This document shows, piece by piece, positions 46,981-55,670 of a stretch of DNA of 64,000 nt (position 1 is the stretch's first letter; each line of letters opens with the position of its first letter). Origin of the DNA: Aureibaculum algae (GTDB taxonomy: Bacteria; Bacteroidota; Bacteroidia; Flavobacteriales; Flavobacteriaceae). A program made the position numbers and the translations under genes. The stretch spans positions 2,556,501-2,620,500 of the forward strand of contig NZ_CP040749.1 in NCBI RefSeq assembly GCF_006065315.1. The letters are read 5' to 3'. The notes under the pieces were generated by a model. It ran no database searches, was not told the DNA's origin, and worked only from the letters and a program-made list of their open reading frames with translations.

Positions 46981-47670
46981 TTAATAAAGATCCAATTGAT
47001 ATCCTGCAATATAATCTACATCGACTTCTTTTGAAGTAGTAATGAAGTAATTTCGATAATAACCGTCTTCAAAAGTCAAAAAACCCTTGAATTTATATTG
47101 TTGCTCTTCTTTGGTATTAAACACACCTACTTCTGTAGCTTTATAACTCACTAAATTACCATGTTTGTCTGTTAGGTTTTTCATAAATTGCTTTAAACCT
47201 CTTGCTAAAGTTTCTGTTCTATATTTAGGTTTTACATTTTTAGAAATAAGCTCATAATTTTCTTTTTTAAGGTTTTCTGAAAAATCAATAAATATTTCAT
47301 TTTGATCCAAAAGGTTAATTAAAGTTTTGGAATTATATTTATACACAGATGGTTTGTTTGAGCTAGAATTTACCAATTCTACACCAATTTGATTATAAGC
47401 ATCTTTTTCTTCTTGAGAAAAACTATCAAACAATAGCATTGCTATAGTAGCAGTTGATAAATCTTGTCGTAACGTGTCTAACATAAAACTATTAGAAATA
47501 GTTATGTCGAACGATTTTATAGTCTCTTGACCTAATGCTGTATTAATACTTTTTGAAAACGATGCATTTCCACCAAAATGAGAGACCACTTTATCAAGTC
47601 CTTTTTGTTGGTTTTCAGAAGCACAAGAAAAACAAATTACTAGTGCTATTAAGAATCCGTATTTTTTCAT
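46981..47670 (-). CDS. Unknown lipoprotein linked to the two-component system
   Basis: The protein is about 229 residues. The ATG at 47670 gives MKKYGFLIALVICFSCAS, a typical lipoprotein signal (Cys17), so the longer frame to 47697 is less likely. The mature part is helical with a C-terminal beta segment (YKFKGFLTFEDGYYRNYFIT). I know no family. It lies between the membrane protein (56 bp) and the regulator (68 bp) and is probably in their transcript, so it could be a sensor accessory or an output. Confidence 0.75.
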   Translation of the reverse strand: MKKYGFLIALVICFSCASENQQKGLDKVVSHFGGNASFSKSINTALGQETIKSFDITISNSFMLDTLRQDLSTATIAMLLFDSFSQEEKDAYNQIGVELVNSSSNKPSVYKYNSKTLINLLDQNEIFIDFSENLKKENYELISKNVKPKYRTETLARGLKQFMKNLTDKHGNLVSYKATEVGVFNTKEEQQYKFKGFLTFEDGYYRNYFITTSKEVDVDYIAGYQLDLY

Positions 47671-47726
47671 GATTTTATAGTTTTTTATTATTATCACTGT
47701 TAGTAATTAAAGTAGTTACGATTCGC

Positions 47727-48080
47727 TTAATTACTTTGTCCATAAGTGTCTCTTATGAAATCTGCAACTTCTTGTTCTAATGCTCTAAATTCTTTCTTTT
47801 TTTTGTGCCAAATAATTCCGTAAAAAATAAAACCACCTACAAAAGTTAAAAATAACAGTAGTACAAAAACTACAAACATCCAAGACTTCATAATATTCAA
47901 ATTGCTCATAACTTTGAGTTCATTTTTTTTATGAAAAATGATAACCATAGATGAACCATTAATTACATTAAGAGCTTTTTTGTTTAAGAATGCATACTTT
48001 ACCTTATAATTTGGGAATTGAACACTTAGACTTTCTTTAATTTCTGAAATGTTTGTTTGAGATGCTATTGTAAGTTCCAT
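47727..48080 (-). CDS. Small membrane protein heading the regulator operon
   Basis: The 117-residue protein has a soluble N-terminal half (residues 1-58, an alpha-beta pattern ending NGSSMVIIFHKKN). One or two membrane segments at about residues 65-90 (WMFVVFVLLLFLTFVGGFIFYG) and a charged C-terminal helix follow. I recognise no family. It is the first gene after the operator-bearing intergenic region, 180 bp from the divergent kinase gene. Confidence 0.72.
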   Translation of the reverse strand: MELTIASQTNISEIKESLSVQFPNYKVKYAFLNKKALNVINGSSMVIIFHKKNELKVMSNLNIMKSWMFVVFVLLLFLTFVGGFIFYGIIWHKKKKEFRALEQEVADFIRDTYGQSN

Positions 48081-48103
48081 AATTGTGATTATTTAAATTC
48101 AAT

Positions 48104-48183
48104 TGCAAATTAGATGGATTGCACACTTTAACTATCATTTAATTCATATAGCATAAAAAAATCTATGAATTCATAGATTTTTT
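48104..48183 (-). promoter_or_regulatory. Operator-like promoter block with a perfect 28-bp palindrome
   Basis: On the reverse strand a TAATTTGCA-type -7 box (C complement at 48106) is followed 35 bp upstream by ATCATTTAATTC (48134-48145). Exactly 27 bp beyond that lies ATCTATGAATTC (48161-48172). The distal copy is the left half of a perfect 28-bp palindrome, 48156-48183, whose core is CTATGAATTCATAG. It lies between the small-membrane-protein operon and the divergent histidine kinase and could control both. Confidence 0.65.
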
Positions 48184-48259
48184 GGTTCTAATTTTAAAAT
48201 AGAGGATATTTTATTTAAAAAGCAGTATTTTTCATATCGATTCAAAATAATCATTCATT

Positions 48260-50260
48260 ATGTCTTTTAATAAGAGCCTCCCATCTACTTCAAAAGTTGT
48301 AGTAATTATTTTAATATGTTTGTTCGCAATATCCAGTCTTTGTGCACAAAACAAAATAGATAAAGCTTTTGATTCTATTATAACTAGTAAAATATTGACT
48401 AAGAAAAAGGTGATGAACTTACTCACTTTTGCAGGTAGAAATCGATATGTTCCAGCTACCAAAAAATTTATCATTAAAGCTTTAGAAATTTCTGGAAAAG
48501 AAGATGAGCATAAAAAATTATTGTTAGCAAATTCATATTATGCTTTAGGCAATTATCACTTTTTTCATTCTCAAATTGATTCTAGCCTTGTAGCCCTTGA
48601 TTTAGCAGATGAAAATCTTAGTGAAAACGATTTGGTTTTAAAAGCTACAATAATGACGACTAGAGGTGGCATATACAATAAAGTAGGGGATGTGTCCTTG
48701 GCAATTACCACACAATTAAATGCGAAACAAATTTTAGAAAAAGTAGACACACTAACGTTAGATTTTAAAGAAAGAATTAAAAGACGAGGAAATATATCTA
48801 CCATAACTAATAGTTTAGCGAATTTATACCTTAAAATAGATGATTATGATAACGCATTAATTAATTATGAAAATGCTTTTAAACTTACAAAAGCTCTAAA
48901 AAACAAGCCCAACGCAGCAATAATTCTAAGTAATAAAGGAGAGCTTTTAAATAAAATGAAAAAATTTGAAGAAGCCTTAAAGGTTTCTAAACAAGCAAAA
49001 CAATTAAAAATAGAGGCGAAATTACCAGAAAGGTTTATTGCAATTTCTAACTTTCATATTGGTGTGGCCTACAAAAATTTAGACAGTACAGCTCTTGCAT
49101 TATCCTATTTTAATCAAGTTTTAACTCAAAGCAGAGAAAAAAACTACAAACGAGGTGAAATGATGGCATTGTCTGAAAGAGGCTTAATAAATTTTGAATT
49201 AAATAAAATAAAAGAGGCTAAAGAAGATTGTACCATAGCCCTCGAAATTGCAGAAAAAACAAATGATAATGATATTAAAATAAAATCGTGCGACTGTCTG
49301 TACAAAGTTGAAAATAGCTTAGGAAACCATAAAGCTGCCTTACAAAAATATGAACGCTTTACACAACTCAAAGACTCTGTTTTTAACGAAAAAAATATTC
49401 GAAATATTACCAAAATTGGGATGCAATATGAGTTTGATAAAAAAGAGGCTCAACAAAAATTAATTATCGAAGAAAAGAATAGGCAAAGAAATAGATTAAT
49501 ATCAAGCTTCATTGTTCTTTCGGTCATCGCATTGTTAATTGTAATCTTTTATAGAAAAAGACTTAAATACCAGCGTAAAATTACCGAACAGGAGCAAACC
49601 CTTAAGAATCAGGAAATAGTAAAACTGCAACAAGAGAACCGTATAACGGCCATAAATAGTATGATTGATGGCCAAGAAAAAGAAAGAGCTAGAATTGCTA
49701 ATGATTTACATGATGGGCTGGGAGGGCTTCTTAGTTCTGTAAAGTCCCATTTTTTAGCAACACAAGAAGATAAAACTGAAAACAAGCCAACAATAAAGAA
49801 AACGGAACTTTTAATTGATCAAGCATGTAATGAAGTTCGAAGAATATCTCACAATATGATGCCGCATGCATTAGTAATTTCAGGATTGAAAGATGGAATA
49901 AAAGATATTACCGAACGCTTAGAAATTGAAAATTATGACGTAACCTTAGAAATAAACCAATTGCCAAAACTAGATGCTACTCAAGAAGTTATGGTATATA
50001 GATTAATTCAAGAAATTGTAGCCAATATAAAAAGGCATGCTGATGCTAAATCAATATTTATTCAGCTGTATGCACATCTTACTACGGTGCATTTAATGGT
50101 TGAAGATGATGGTAAAGGTTTTGACCTTTCAAAAATAAAAGACAAAAAAGGACTCGGCTTACAAAGTATTGAAAGTAGAGTTGCTTATTTAAATGGTGTC
50201 ATAGATTGGGATACTGCTGTAGGAAAAGGCACCACTATAAATATTAATTTCCCTACTTAA
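48260..50260 (+). CDS. TPR-containing sensor histidine kinase (HisKA_3 type)
   Basis: The 666-residue protein has a signal peptide or N-terminal anchor (VVVIILICLFAISSLCAQ), tetratricopeptide-like repeats across residues ~75-375 that should lie in the periplasm, and a membrane segment (SSFIVLSVIALLIVIFY, about residues 415-431). A coiled coil comes next, then the HisKA_3 dimerisation domain with phospho-acceptor His484 (RIANDLHDGLGG). The HATPase ends with EDDGKGFD and KGLGLQSIESR. HisKA_3 kinases pair with LuxR-type regulators, here the one at 46268-46912. The signal is unknown. Confidence 0.94.
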   Translation: MSFNKSLPSTSKVVVIILICLFAISSLCAQNKIDKAFDSIITSKILTKKKVMNLLTFAGRNRYVPATKKFIIKALEISGKEDEHKKLLLANSYYALGNYHFFHSQIDSSLVALDLADENLSENDLVLKATIMTTRGGIYNKVGDVSLAITTQLNAKQILEKVDTLTLDFKERIKRRGNISTITNSLANLYLKIDDYDNALINYENAFKLTKALKNKPNAAIILSNKGELLNKMKKFEEALKVSKQAKQLKIEAKLPERFIAISNFHIGVAYKNLDSTALALSYFNQVLTQSREKNYKRGEMMALSERGLINFELNKIKEAKEDCTIALEIAEKTNDNDIKIKSCDCLYKVENSLGNHKAALQKYERFTQLKDSVFNEKNIRNITKIGMQYEFDKKEAQQKLIIEEKNRQRNRLISSFIVLSVIALLIVIFYRKRLKYQRKITEQEQTLKNQEIVKLQQENRITAINSMIDGQEKERARIANDLHDGLGGLLSSVKSHFLATQEDKTENKPTIKKTELLIDQACNEVRRISHNMMPHALVISGLKDGIKDITERLEIENYDVTLEINQLPKLDATQEVMVYRLIQEIVANIKRHADAKSIFIQLYAHLTTVHLMVEDDGKGFDLSKIKDKKGLGLQSIESRVAYLNGVIDWDTAVGKGTTININFPT

Positions 50261-50266
50261 AAAGTG

Positions 50267-51196
50267 TTATTTTAAAGCTTTAGTAAGTAAATTAGGATAT
50301 TTATTTGGGATATGTTTAGTTGCTTCAAAATTATAATAAGCCGTTAGGTTTAGAATAATCATAATAGCGGAAAAGAAATACAAATTTAAAACTAATGCAA
50401 TTCCAAGATGCATTGCTATTATGCCGATTAACCAATACTTTTTGAGTATCTCTATATTAATTAGAAAGTAACACATTTCTAGGATAATAACAGACCAGCC
50501 CATACCAATCATAATCCATTGGTAATTAACCAACCATTCTAAATTGATATTAAAATCTAAATTAGAATATGGCAAGGTCAAGGTTTTCCAGATTGACTCA
50601 CCATTTCTCCAATTATGCCCTAATAATTTATCAAATCCAGAAAAAAAATAAGAAATAACCATAAATACTTGTAGATAAACGCGGATTCGCTGAAAATTAA
50701 GCTTATTTCTTGCTTTTTTTATGAGTCTCTTAAAAATTAATGAATCTAATGACTTACTGATATTAGATGGTAGAAAACAAAGGAAAAACAAACAAATACT
50801 TGTAAAGTAATCAACACCATAATTAAAAAACACATTGGTCTTAACTAATAATAAATGTAGTAAAAGGAGTAAAATGGCACTTGGTTGTGTTAAAAAACCA
50901 AGTAATAAAAATAGCACTGTTATTCCGAATAAAAAGGTGAATAGAGCCCAAACAAAAGCAGGGTCCAAATTCGTAATTTTTAAAAATCTATAGAGACTAA
51001 TGTCAGAACTTGGAACATATATGTCAGTTACCTTATTTGGAATTAATGCTTCTTCACCAAACAAGTATGGAATATCTTGATAAATAGAAATAAAATGTAT
51101 ACCAATAAATAATGCAACTGCCGTTCTAAAAAAAACTAAATAATCATCTTGATGTTCTAAACTAAATTTATTACTTAAGGTGTTTCCAAGCATCAT
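50267..51196 (-). CDS. HTTM-domain membrane protein
   Basis: The 309-residue protein has seven or eight hydrophobic segments. The N-terminal pattern DDYLVFFRTAVALFIGIHFI and the internal GVDYFTSICLFFLCF and VYLQVFMVISYFFSGFDKLLG resemble HTTM (horizontally transferred transmembrane) proteins related to vitamin-K-dependent gamma-carboxylase. Known catalytic residues of the carboxylase cannot be confirmed by eye. The start overlaps the upstream gene by 26 bp, indicating a coupled pair. It ends 6 bp from the kinase stop, convergently. Confidence 0.8.
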   Translation of the reverse strand: MMLGNTLSNKFSLEHQDDYLVFFRTAVALFIGIHFISIYQDIPYLFGEEALIPNKVTDIYVPSSDISLYRFLKITNLDPAFVWALFTFLFGITVLFLLLGFLTQPSAILLLLLHLLLVKTNVFFNYGVDYFTSICLFFLCFLPSNISKSLDSLIFKRLIKKARNKLNFQRIRVYLQVFMVISYFFSGFDKLLGHNWRNGESIWKTLTLPYSNLDFNINLEWLVNYQWIMIGMGWSVIILEMCYFLINIEILKKYWLIGIIAMHLGIALVLNLYFFSAIMIILNLTAYYNFEATKHIPNKYPNLLTKALK

Positions 51197-51782
51197 CTTT
51201 GGTATATTTTTGAGATTTTATTAAAGTATAAATTGGTATCATTTCTGGATCTTCATCTAATTGACCTAATAAAGGATGGTGATAGAGGTAAACTTTGGAG
51301 TGCACATATTTCCCTTTTTCTTCGTCAAGTAATACGCGAAGAGCTAATCCTTTTAAGAAAATATTACATTTTTTTAACCTTAAAGAATCTTTGTTATCAT
51401 TAAAGTATTCTTCAAACATTAGATATGCACTTTTAATCCTAGTAAGGCTCTCTTTTCTTTTAAAGTTTGGAAAATTACTCGTTTTTATAAGAGTACTGTC
51501 TTCTGAATATACCTTAAACTCCGTAATATATTCGCTGGCTACGTTTGGTGCAAAAAAGCCAAAACCTGTTTCTAAACCAGTATAAGACAAGAATATTGAA
51601 ATGGGTTCTTTTTCAATAAATAGGGCCGCATTGAATAAATTATTTTTGATTAAAATTGAATCAGCCTTATCAGCTTTGTAAAATTGAGTATACGATTTTA
51701 TTGTGCCTCTTGTATTGACGGATATAGTTAATATAAAAATAACAAAAAAAACAAAAGTATAGAAAGTATTTAGGTACTTCAT
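51171..51782 (-). CDS. Unknown membrane-anchored partner of the HTTM protein
   Basis: The 203-residue protein has one N-terminal membrane segment (FYTFVFFVIFILTISVN), then a soluble domain probably outside the cytoplasm with GFGFFAPNVASEYI and DPEMIPIYTLIKSQK. Its end overlaps the HTTM gene by 26 bp, and such tight overlap suggests the two products act together. I know no domain for it. Confidence 0.75.
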   Translation of the reverse strand: MKYLNTFYTFVFFVIFILTISVNTRGTIKSYTQFYKADKADSILIKNNLFNAALFIEKEPISIFLSYTGLETGFGFFAPNVASEYITEFKVYSEDSTLIKTSNFPNFKRKESLTRIKSAYLMFEEYFNDNKDSLRLKKCNIFLKGLALRVLLDEEKGKYVHSKVYLYHHPLLGQLDEDPEMIPIYTLIKSQKYTKDDAWKHLK

Positions 51783-51794
51783 AATAAAACTTTA

Positions 51795-51825
51795 AAAGGC
51801 ATTATTATTTTTTAATAATGCCTTT
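51795..51825 (-). terminator. Hairpin between the 51.8-52.3 kb gene and the HTTM pair
   Basis: AAAGGCATTATTA pairs with TAATAATGCCTTT around a short T-rich loop. On the reverse strand TTTT-containing sequence follows. It may end or attenuate transcription between two same-strand genes. Confidence 0.6.
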
Positions 51826-51829
51826 AGGT

Positions 51830-52258
51830 TTAATTAAATTCATTCATCACTTTATCAATGTGGCTTTGAGCATTTCTTACCCCCTCCATTTTAAACTCTT
51901 TATCACGCCATATCGTTTTGGATACTAAATCTTTATGAATATTATCATGTATAGCTGCAGTTTTAGTCGATTTATGTACTACCGCAGTCTCTTTCCAGCC
52001 TTTAACTCCTTCAAGCTTAGAAAGATCAATCACTTTACCATTTAGGTCAATTTCATTTACCTTATTTGTAAGTACCGTACTTTCTTTCCAGCCTTTAAAC
52101 TCACCTAACTGAGATATTAAATCCTTTAGGTTAGTATCAAGGTTTTTGACCTGATAATTTCCATCTCTGAGTTTTACTACTGTTCCTTTCTGTGTTTCAT
52201 TAAAAGAAACTAGGGTTAATGATAAGACAGCTCCTATCATAAAAATAACTTTTTTCAT
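51830..52258 (-). CDS. Small exported protein with two GWKE repeats
   Basis: The 142-residue protein has a signal peptide (VIFMIGAVLSLTLVSF). It contains two copies of a ~35-residue unit, each with GxxKGWKE(S/T)xVxxK followed by a strand-like segment (FKGWKESTVLTNKVNEIDL, VKGWKETAVVHKSTKTA). A charged C-terminal helix follows. I recognise no family. Its upstream region shows the shared TTGCA -7 box and one AATT-centred element at 35 bp, so it is a probable but weaker member of the regulated set. Confidence 0.72.
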   Translation of the reverse strand: MKKVIFMIGAVLSLTLVSFNETQKGTVVKLRDGNYQVKNLDTNLKDLISQLGEFKGWKESTVLTNKVNEIDLNGKVIDLSKLEGVKGWKETAVVHKSTKTAAIHDNIHKDLVSKTIWRDKEFKMEGVRNAQSHIDKVMNEFN

Positions 52259-52313
52259 ATTAATCTATTTAATATTTAACGCATCAGATTTTTTATAAGG
52301 GGTCTCTGATACT

Positions 52314-52360
52314 TGCAATATGCCATGCAATTCCCTAATACAATTTCATAAATTTTCTAT
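52314..52360 (-). promoter_or_regulatory. Degenerate operator-like promoter upstream of the GWKE-repeat gene
   Basis: The reverse strand has a CATATTGCA box (C complement at 52316) and an AATT exactly 35 bp upstream (52351) in TTTCATAAATTTTC. The distal copy expected 27 bp further is absent. Confidence 0.4.
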
Positions 52361-52441
52361 TTTTTACAGTATAAAAGTGGCAAGTCCTAATAACATGATT
52401 TACCGGGAGATACGGGTTTGAGGAAGTCCGAGCGATAAAAC

Positions 52442-52987
52442 TTATTTCGCGTTTATACGGTACTTAAACTTATTAGCTACTGATTTATTGAGCATGGCCA
52501 CAGTGATTACTTTGCCTTTAACACCTGTTAATGTAAACACTTTATTTTTTCCATTTCTATTATTTGGAAACATGTAGGTTTTTATAGTTCTAGTAACTCC
52601 GTCTTTTCCATGTGAACAGATTACAACACCAGTTTCAGCCCTACCATCATACTTATTTATGGTTATTTTCATCGTATTATTAAATGAAGGAGGTGTTACA
52701 AAGGTCCTTTTGGTTTGGCCCGTGATACTGCCTGTTTCATTACCACCATCAACTTCCAAGTAACGAGGACCAATTGTAGATGAGCGATTACCGGCAATAT
52801 AGTTCCATGCTCTTTTTACTTTATCAACTTTACTTTTAAACGGTATTAAAGAAATATTTGGCTTCCATGTACCAAATTTTTCCCATGTTCTTTTCGCCAT
52901 CTTCGTTCCTTGATTACAACTTTGAGCTTCTACATTAAATGCTAAAACAAGACTAAACACTAAACTTAAAATAATAGATTTTTTCAT
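52442..52987 (-). CDS. Unknown small exported protein
   Basis: The 181-residue protein has a signal peptide (IILSLVFSLVLAFNVEAQ) and a basic, beta-rich mature region. Two Cys (SCNQG and VVICSHGKDG) could pair. It reads like a small secreted carbohydrate-binding or inhibitor-like domain, but I recognise no family. It carries the full two-site operator block upstream, so the adjacent two-component system probably controls it. Confidence 0.72.
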   Translation of the reverse strand: MKKSIILSLVFSLVLAFNVEAQSCNQGTKMAKRTWEKFGTWKPNISLIPFKSKVDKVKRAWNYIAGNRSSTIGPRYLEVDGGNETGSITGQTKRTFVTPPSFNNTMKITINKYDGRAETGVVICSHGKDGVTRTIKTYMFPNNRNGKNKVFTLTGVKGKVITVAMLNKSVANKFKYRINAK

Positions 52988-53012
52988 TTTTAATATATTT
53001 TTAAATTAGAAC

Positions 53013-53081
53013 TGCAAAGTATAAACAGTCTAACTTTAAAACATCTATCAATTCAAATAGTCAAAAAAAATCTATGAATTC
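53013..53081 (-). promoter_or_regulatory. Operator-like promoter block upstream of the 52.4-53.0 kb gene
   Basis: The reverse strand has a TATACTTTGCA box (C complement at 53015). ATCTATCAATTC (53043-53054) has its AATT 35 bp upstream of that box. ATCTATGAATTC (53070-53081) lies exactly 27 bp beyond, after an eight-A tract. Spacings are identical to the blocks at 46.2 and 48.1 kb. Confidence 0.62.
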
Positions 53082-53159
53082 TGTTGGTATTAATTTGCGT
53101 AATCAATATAATGTACAAACCATCTAGATGGTACTATTGGTTTGAATTAAAACATAGTT

Positions 53160-53978
53160 CTAACTCCACCAAACCACAAAAAACTTTTCAAAAGTACCAT
53201 TTGGTCGTTTCAACCAACAAAGTGGGGCCTTTTTCTCATGGATAAGTGTATTTATTTGTCCGGAAAAAGAATCAAAATTCAGCCAAGTTACCTGCGTTTG
53301 AATCGCCATAAGCCAATTCAATTTTGAAGGTATATAAAATTTACAGTCCGTAAACTTACCTATTTCTGATAGGTGAATATAAAATCCAGCCAAACAGTGC
53401 CTATTTAAAAGTTTAAATTCTGGAATTTCTGAAGTATAGGGAACAAATAATTGAGCTTTAAAGTAAACAAATTGTTTTATATCTACGGCATTGAGTTTTA
53501 AATCTTCCAAAATAGGTTTTGTGTGTTCAGAATAGAGTAGTGGTAGTTGTTTTTCCTTTAATTTGGTTAGTTTTTTAACCAAGGTATCATTTCTATTAGG
53601 TCCTATCCAATGTTCAATTTCAGTTGTACCCACACATTCATCAAATAAATAGAATTTGTAAATTACTTCCAAATGTATGGGGGTATCATCTTGTTTTAAG
53701 ATACAATCCAATTCGCCAACTGTTCTTTTCCCATCTTGAATTTGCATATTTTCCAAGAGTATTTCAATCGTATCATTTTGCTTTAATTCATTACCCACAA
53801 AACGTTCCACACGTTTACCTAATCTTAAATTTACAGGAAGTACTTCGTTAAAAATGGTATCATCCATTTTAGAAAATTCAAATTGTTCCAATCCCAAAAC
53901 AGTATCCTTCAACCACAGTTGTGGCGTATGTATACAACCTTGATATTGATTTTGGACGTCTTTTGTTTTAATATTCAT
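53160..53978 (-). CDS. DUF1853 family protein with a PD-(D/E)XK-like motif
   Basis: The 272-residue cytosolic protein matches the DUF1853 pattern (TPQLW near the start, LGKRVERF, VGELDCIL and HLEVIYKFYL in the middle). E89-x-D91 and E104-x3-K108 resemble the PD-(D/E)XK nuclease core, the fold I believe this family is assigned to. A nucleic-acid role is therefore possible but unproven. It is divergent from the ATP-grasp operon. Confidence 0.85.
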   Translation of the reverse strand: MNIKTKDVQNQYQGCIHTPQLWLKDTVLGLEQFEFSKMDDTIFNEVLPVNLRLGKRVERFVGNELKQNDTIEILLENMQIQDGKRTVGELDCILKQDDTPIHLEVIYKFYLFDECVGTTEIEHWIGPNRNDTLVKKLTKLKEKQLPLLYSEHTKPILEDLKLNAVDIKQFVYFKAQLFVPYTSEIPEFKLLNRHCLAGFYIHLSEIGKFTDCKFYIPSKLNWLMAIQTQVTWLNFDSFSGQINTLIHEKKAPLCWLKRPNGTFEKFFVVWWS

Positions 53979-54183
53979 TACAAAACAATTCTTTTACAAC
54001 TTCATAGAGCCAAAATACTAATTATAATAAGGAGCCAAACTAAAATTTTGTTGAATTTAGAAAATATTGATCCTTATTTATAAAATTGTGCAAAATATTT
54101 TCAAGTTTAAATATAATTCAACAAATTACCTACATTGATGCGTATATTTTAAACAATTTTGATTTATGTTAAAAATATAACAT

Positions 54184-54191
54184 TATATTTA
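54184..54191 (+). promoter_or_regulatory. Possible -7 box (TATATTTA) of the ATP-grasp operon
   Basis: TATATTTA differs from TAnnTTTG at the last base. A TTG lies 22 bp upstream. Transcription from about 54198 supports the ATG at 54210 over the TTG at 54159. Confidence 0.4.
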
Positions 54192-54209
54192 CAAGACAAG
54201 TTAAAGAAT

Positions 54210-55652
54210 ATGAAAAACGAAAAACAGTTTTCTTCTTATGATCTCGTAGCCAATACATGGGATGAAATGTATAAAAATAACACAGAGATACGGGCTCAAT
54301 ACAAAATAATCAATACTTATTTAAAAAGTGTCTCTAAAGAAATATTAGATAAAAAGGAAGAACTATCAAAGCAATTGTTTATGAGTCAAGGGGTAACCTT
54401 TACTGTGTATAGTGATAATGAAGGTATTGAGAAAATATTTCCTTTCGATATTGTGCCAAGAGTAATATTGGCATCAGAATGGGATAAAATAGACAAAGGC
54501 ATAAAACAGCGTTTAAAAGCACTCAATTTATTTATAAAAGACATTTATCACGATCAATTTATAATAAAAGATGGAATTATTCCTGCTGGATTAATCTATG
54601 ATTGTCCAAATTATTTACGTGAAATGATGGGCGTAAACGTCCCTCATGATATATATGTTCATATTGCCGGAGTAGATTTAATACGAAATAATGATGGTGA
54701 ATTTTATGTATTAGAAGATAATTTAAGAACGCCTTCAGGGGTTAGCTACATGCTTGAGAATAGAGAAATTTCAAAACGGATTTTTCCTGGAATTTTACCT
54801 AAAAATAATATTCGATCCGTAGCAAATTATCCTGATTTATTATATAAAAAATTAAAGGAGATCTCAGATCAGAACGATCCAAATATCGTACTATTGACTC
54901 CTGGAATTTATAATTCAGCCTATTACGAGCATACCACCTTAGCTAGGTTGATGGGAATAGAATTGGTTGAAGGAAGAGATTTGTTGGTAAAAGACCATCA
55001 TGTCTATATGAAAACAACCAATGGATTAAAAAGAGTAGATGTTATATATAGACGTGTTGATGATGAATTTTTAGACCCATTAGAGTTTAATGCAAGTAGC
55101 ACTTTAGGAGTGGCTGGTATTATGGCCGTCTATAGAAAAGGAAATGTTGCCATAGTAAATGCTCCTGGTACCGGTGTTGCTGACGATAAAGCTATTTATG
55201 TCTATGTTCCTGCCATGATAAAATACTATTTAAATGAAGAACCTCTTTTAAAAAATATAGAAACTTATCAATTGGCTAATCCTGAGGAATATAAACACGT
55301 AAAGAATAATATTAAAACCATGGTCATTAAAAAAACAGATGGTAGTGGTGGTTATGGAATGCTAATGGGTCATGAAGCAGATGATGAAGAAATAAAAGAT
55401 TATTTTAATACCGTTGATAAAAATCCTGCTGGTTTTATTGCACAACCTATTCTAAGACTTTCTACAGCACCTTGCAGTATTGATGGGCAACTGACACCTC
55501 GTTGCGTTGATTTAAGGCCTTTTGCACTAAATGGAGTAGATGGAGTTGATATTACACCAGGTGGACTAACCAGAGTGGCATTGAAAAAGGGATCTTTGGT
55601 TGTAAATAGCTCACAAGGTGGTGGTAGTAAAGACACTTGGGTAATTGAATAA
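54210..55652 (+). CDS. Circularly permuted type-2 ATP-grasp protein
   Basis: The protein is about 480 residues, and I place the start at ATG 54210. ATP-grasp enzymes join a carboxylate to an amine through an acyl phosphate, and this permuted class is predicted to ligate amino acids or peptides. Visible motifs are FYVLEDNLRTPSGVSYMLEN, VIYRRVDDEFLDPLEF, the Gly-rich loop KKTDGSGGYGM and the C-terminal TRVALKKGSLVVNSSQGGG. It heads a tight operon with alpha-E (18 bp) and transglutaminase (8 bp) genes, a conserved set discussed in comparative genomics of peptide-ligating ATP-grasp systems. No product is known to me. Confidence 0.92.
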   Translation: MKNEKQFSSYDLVANTWDEMYKNNTEIRAQYKIINTYLKSVSKEILDKKEELSKQLFMSQGVTFTVYSDNEGIEKIFPFDIVPRVILASEWDKIDKGIKQRLKALNLFIKDIYHDQFIIKDGIIPAGLIYDCPNYLREMMGVNVPHDIYVHIAGVDLIRNNDGEFYVLEDNLRTPSGVSYMLENREISKRIFPGILPKNNIRSVANYPDLLYKKLKEISDQNDPNIVLLTPGIYNSAYYEHTTLARLMGIELVEGRDLLVKDHHVYMKTTNGLKRVDVIYRRVDDEFLDPLEFNASSTLGVAGIMAVYRKGNVAIVNAPGTGVADDKAIYVYVPAMIKYYLNEEPLLKNIETYQLANPEEYKHVKNNIKTMVIKKTDGSGGYGMLMGHEADDEEIKDYFNTVDKNPAGFIAQPILRLSTAPCSIDGQLTPRCVDLRPFALNGVDGVDITPGGLTRVALKKGSLVVNSSQGGGSKDTWVIE

Positions 55653-55670
55653 TTTAATACATAGAAAAAC

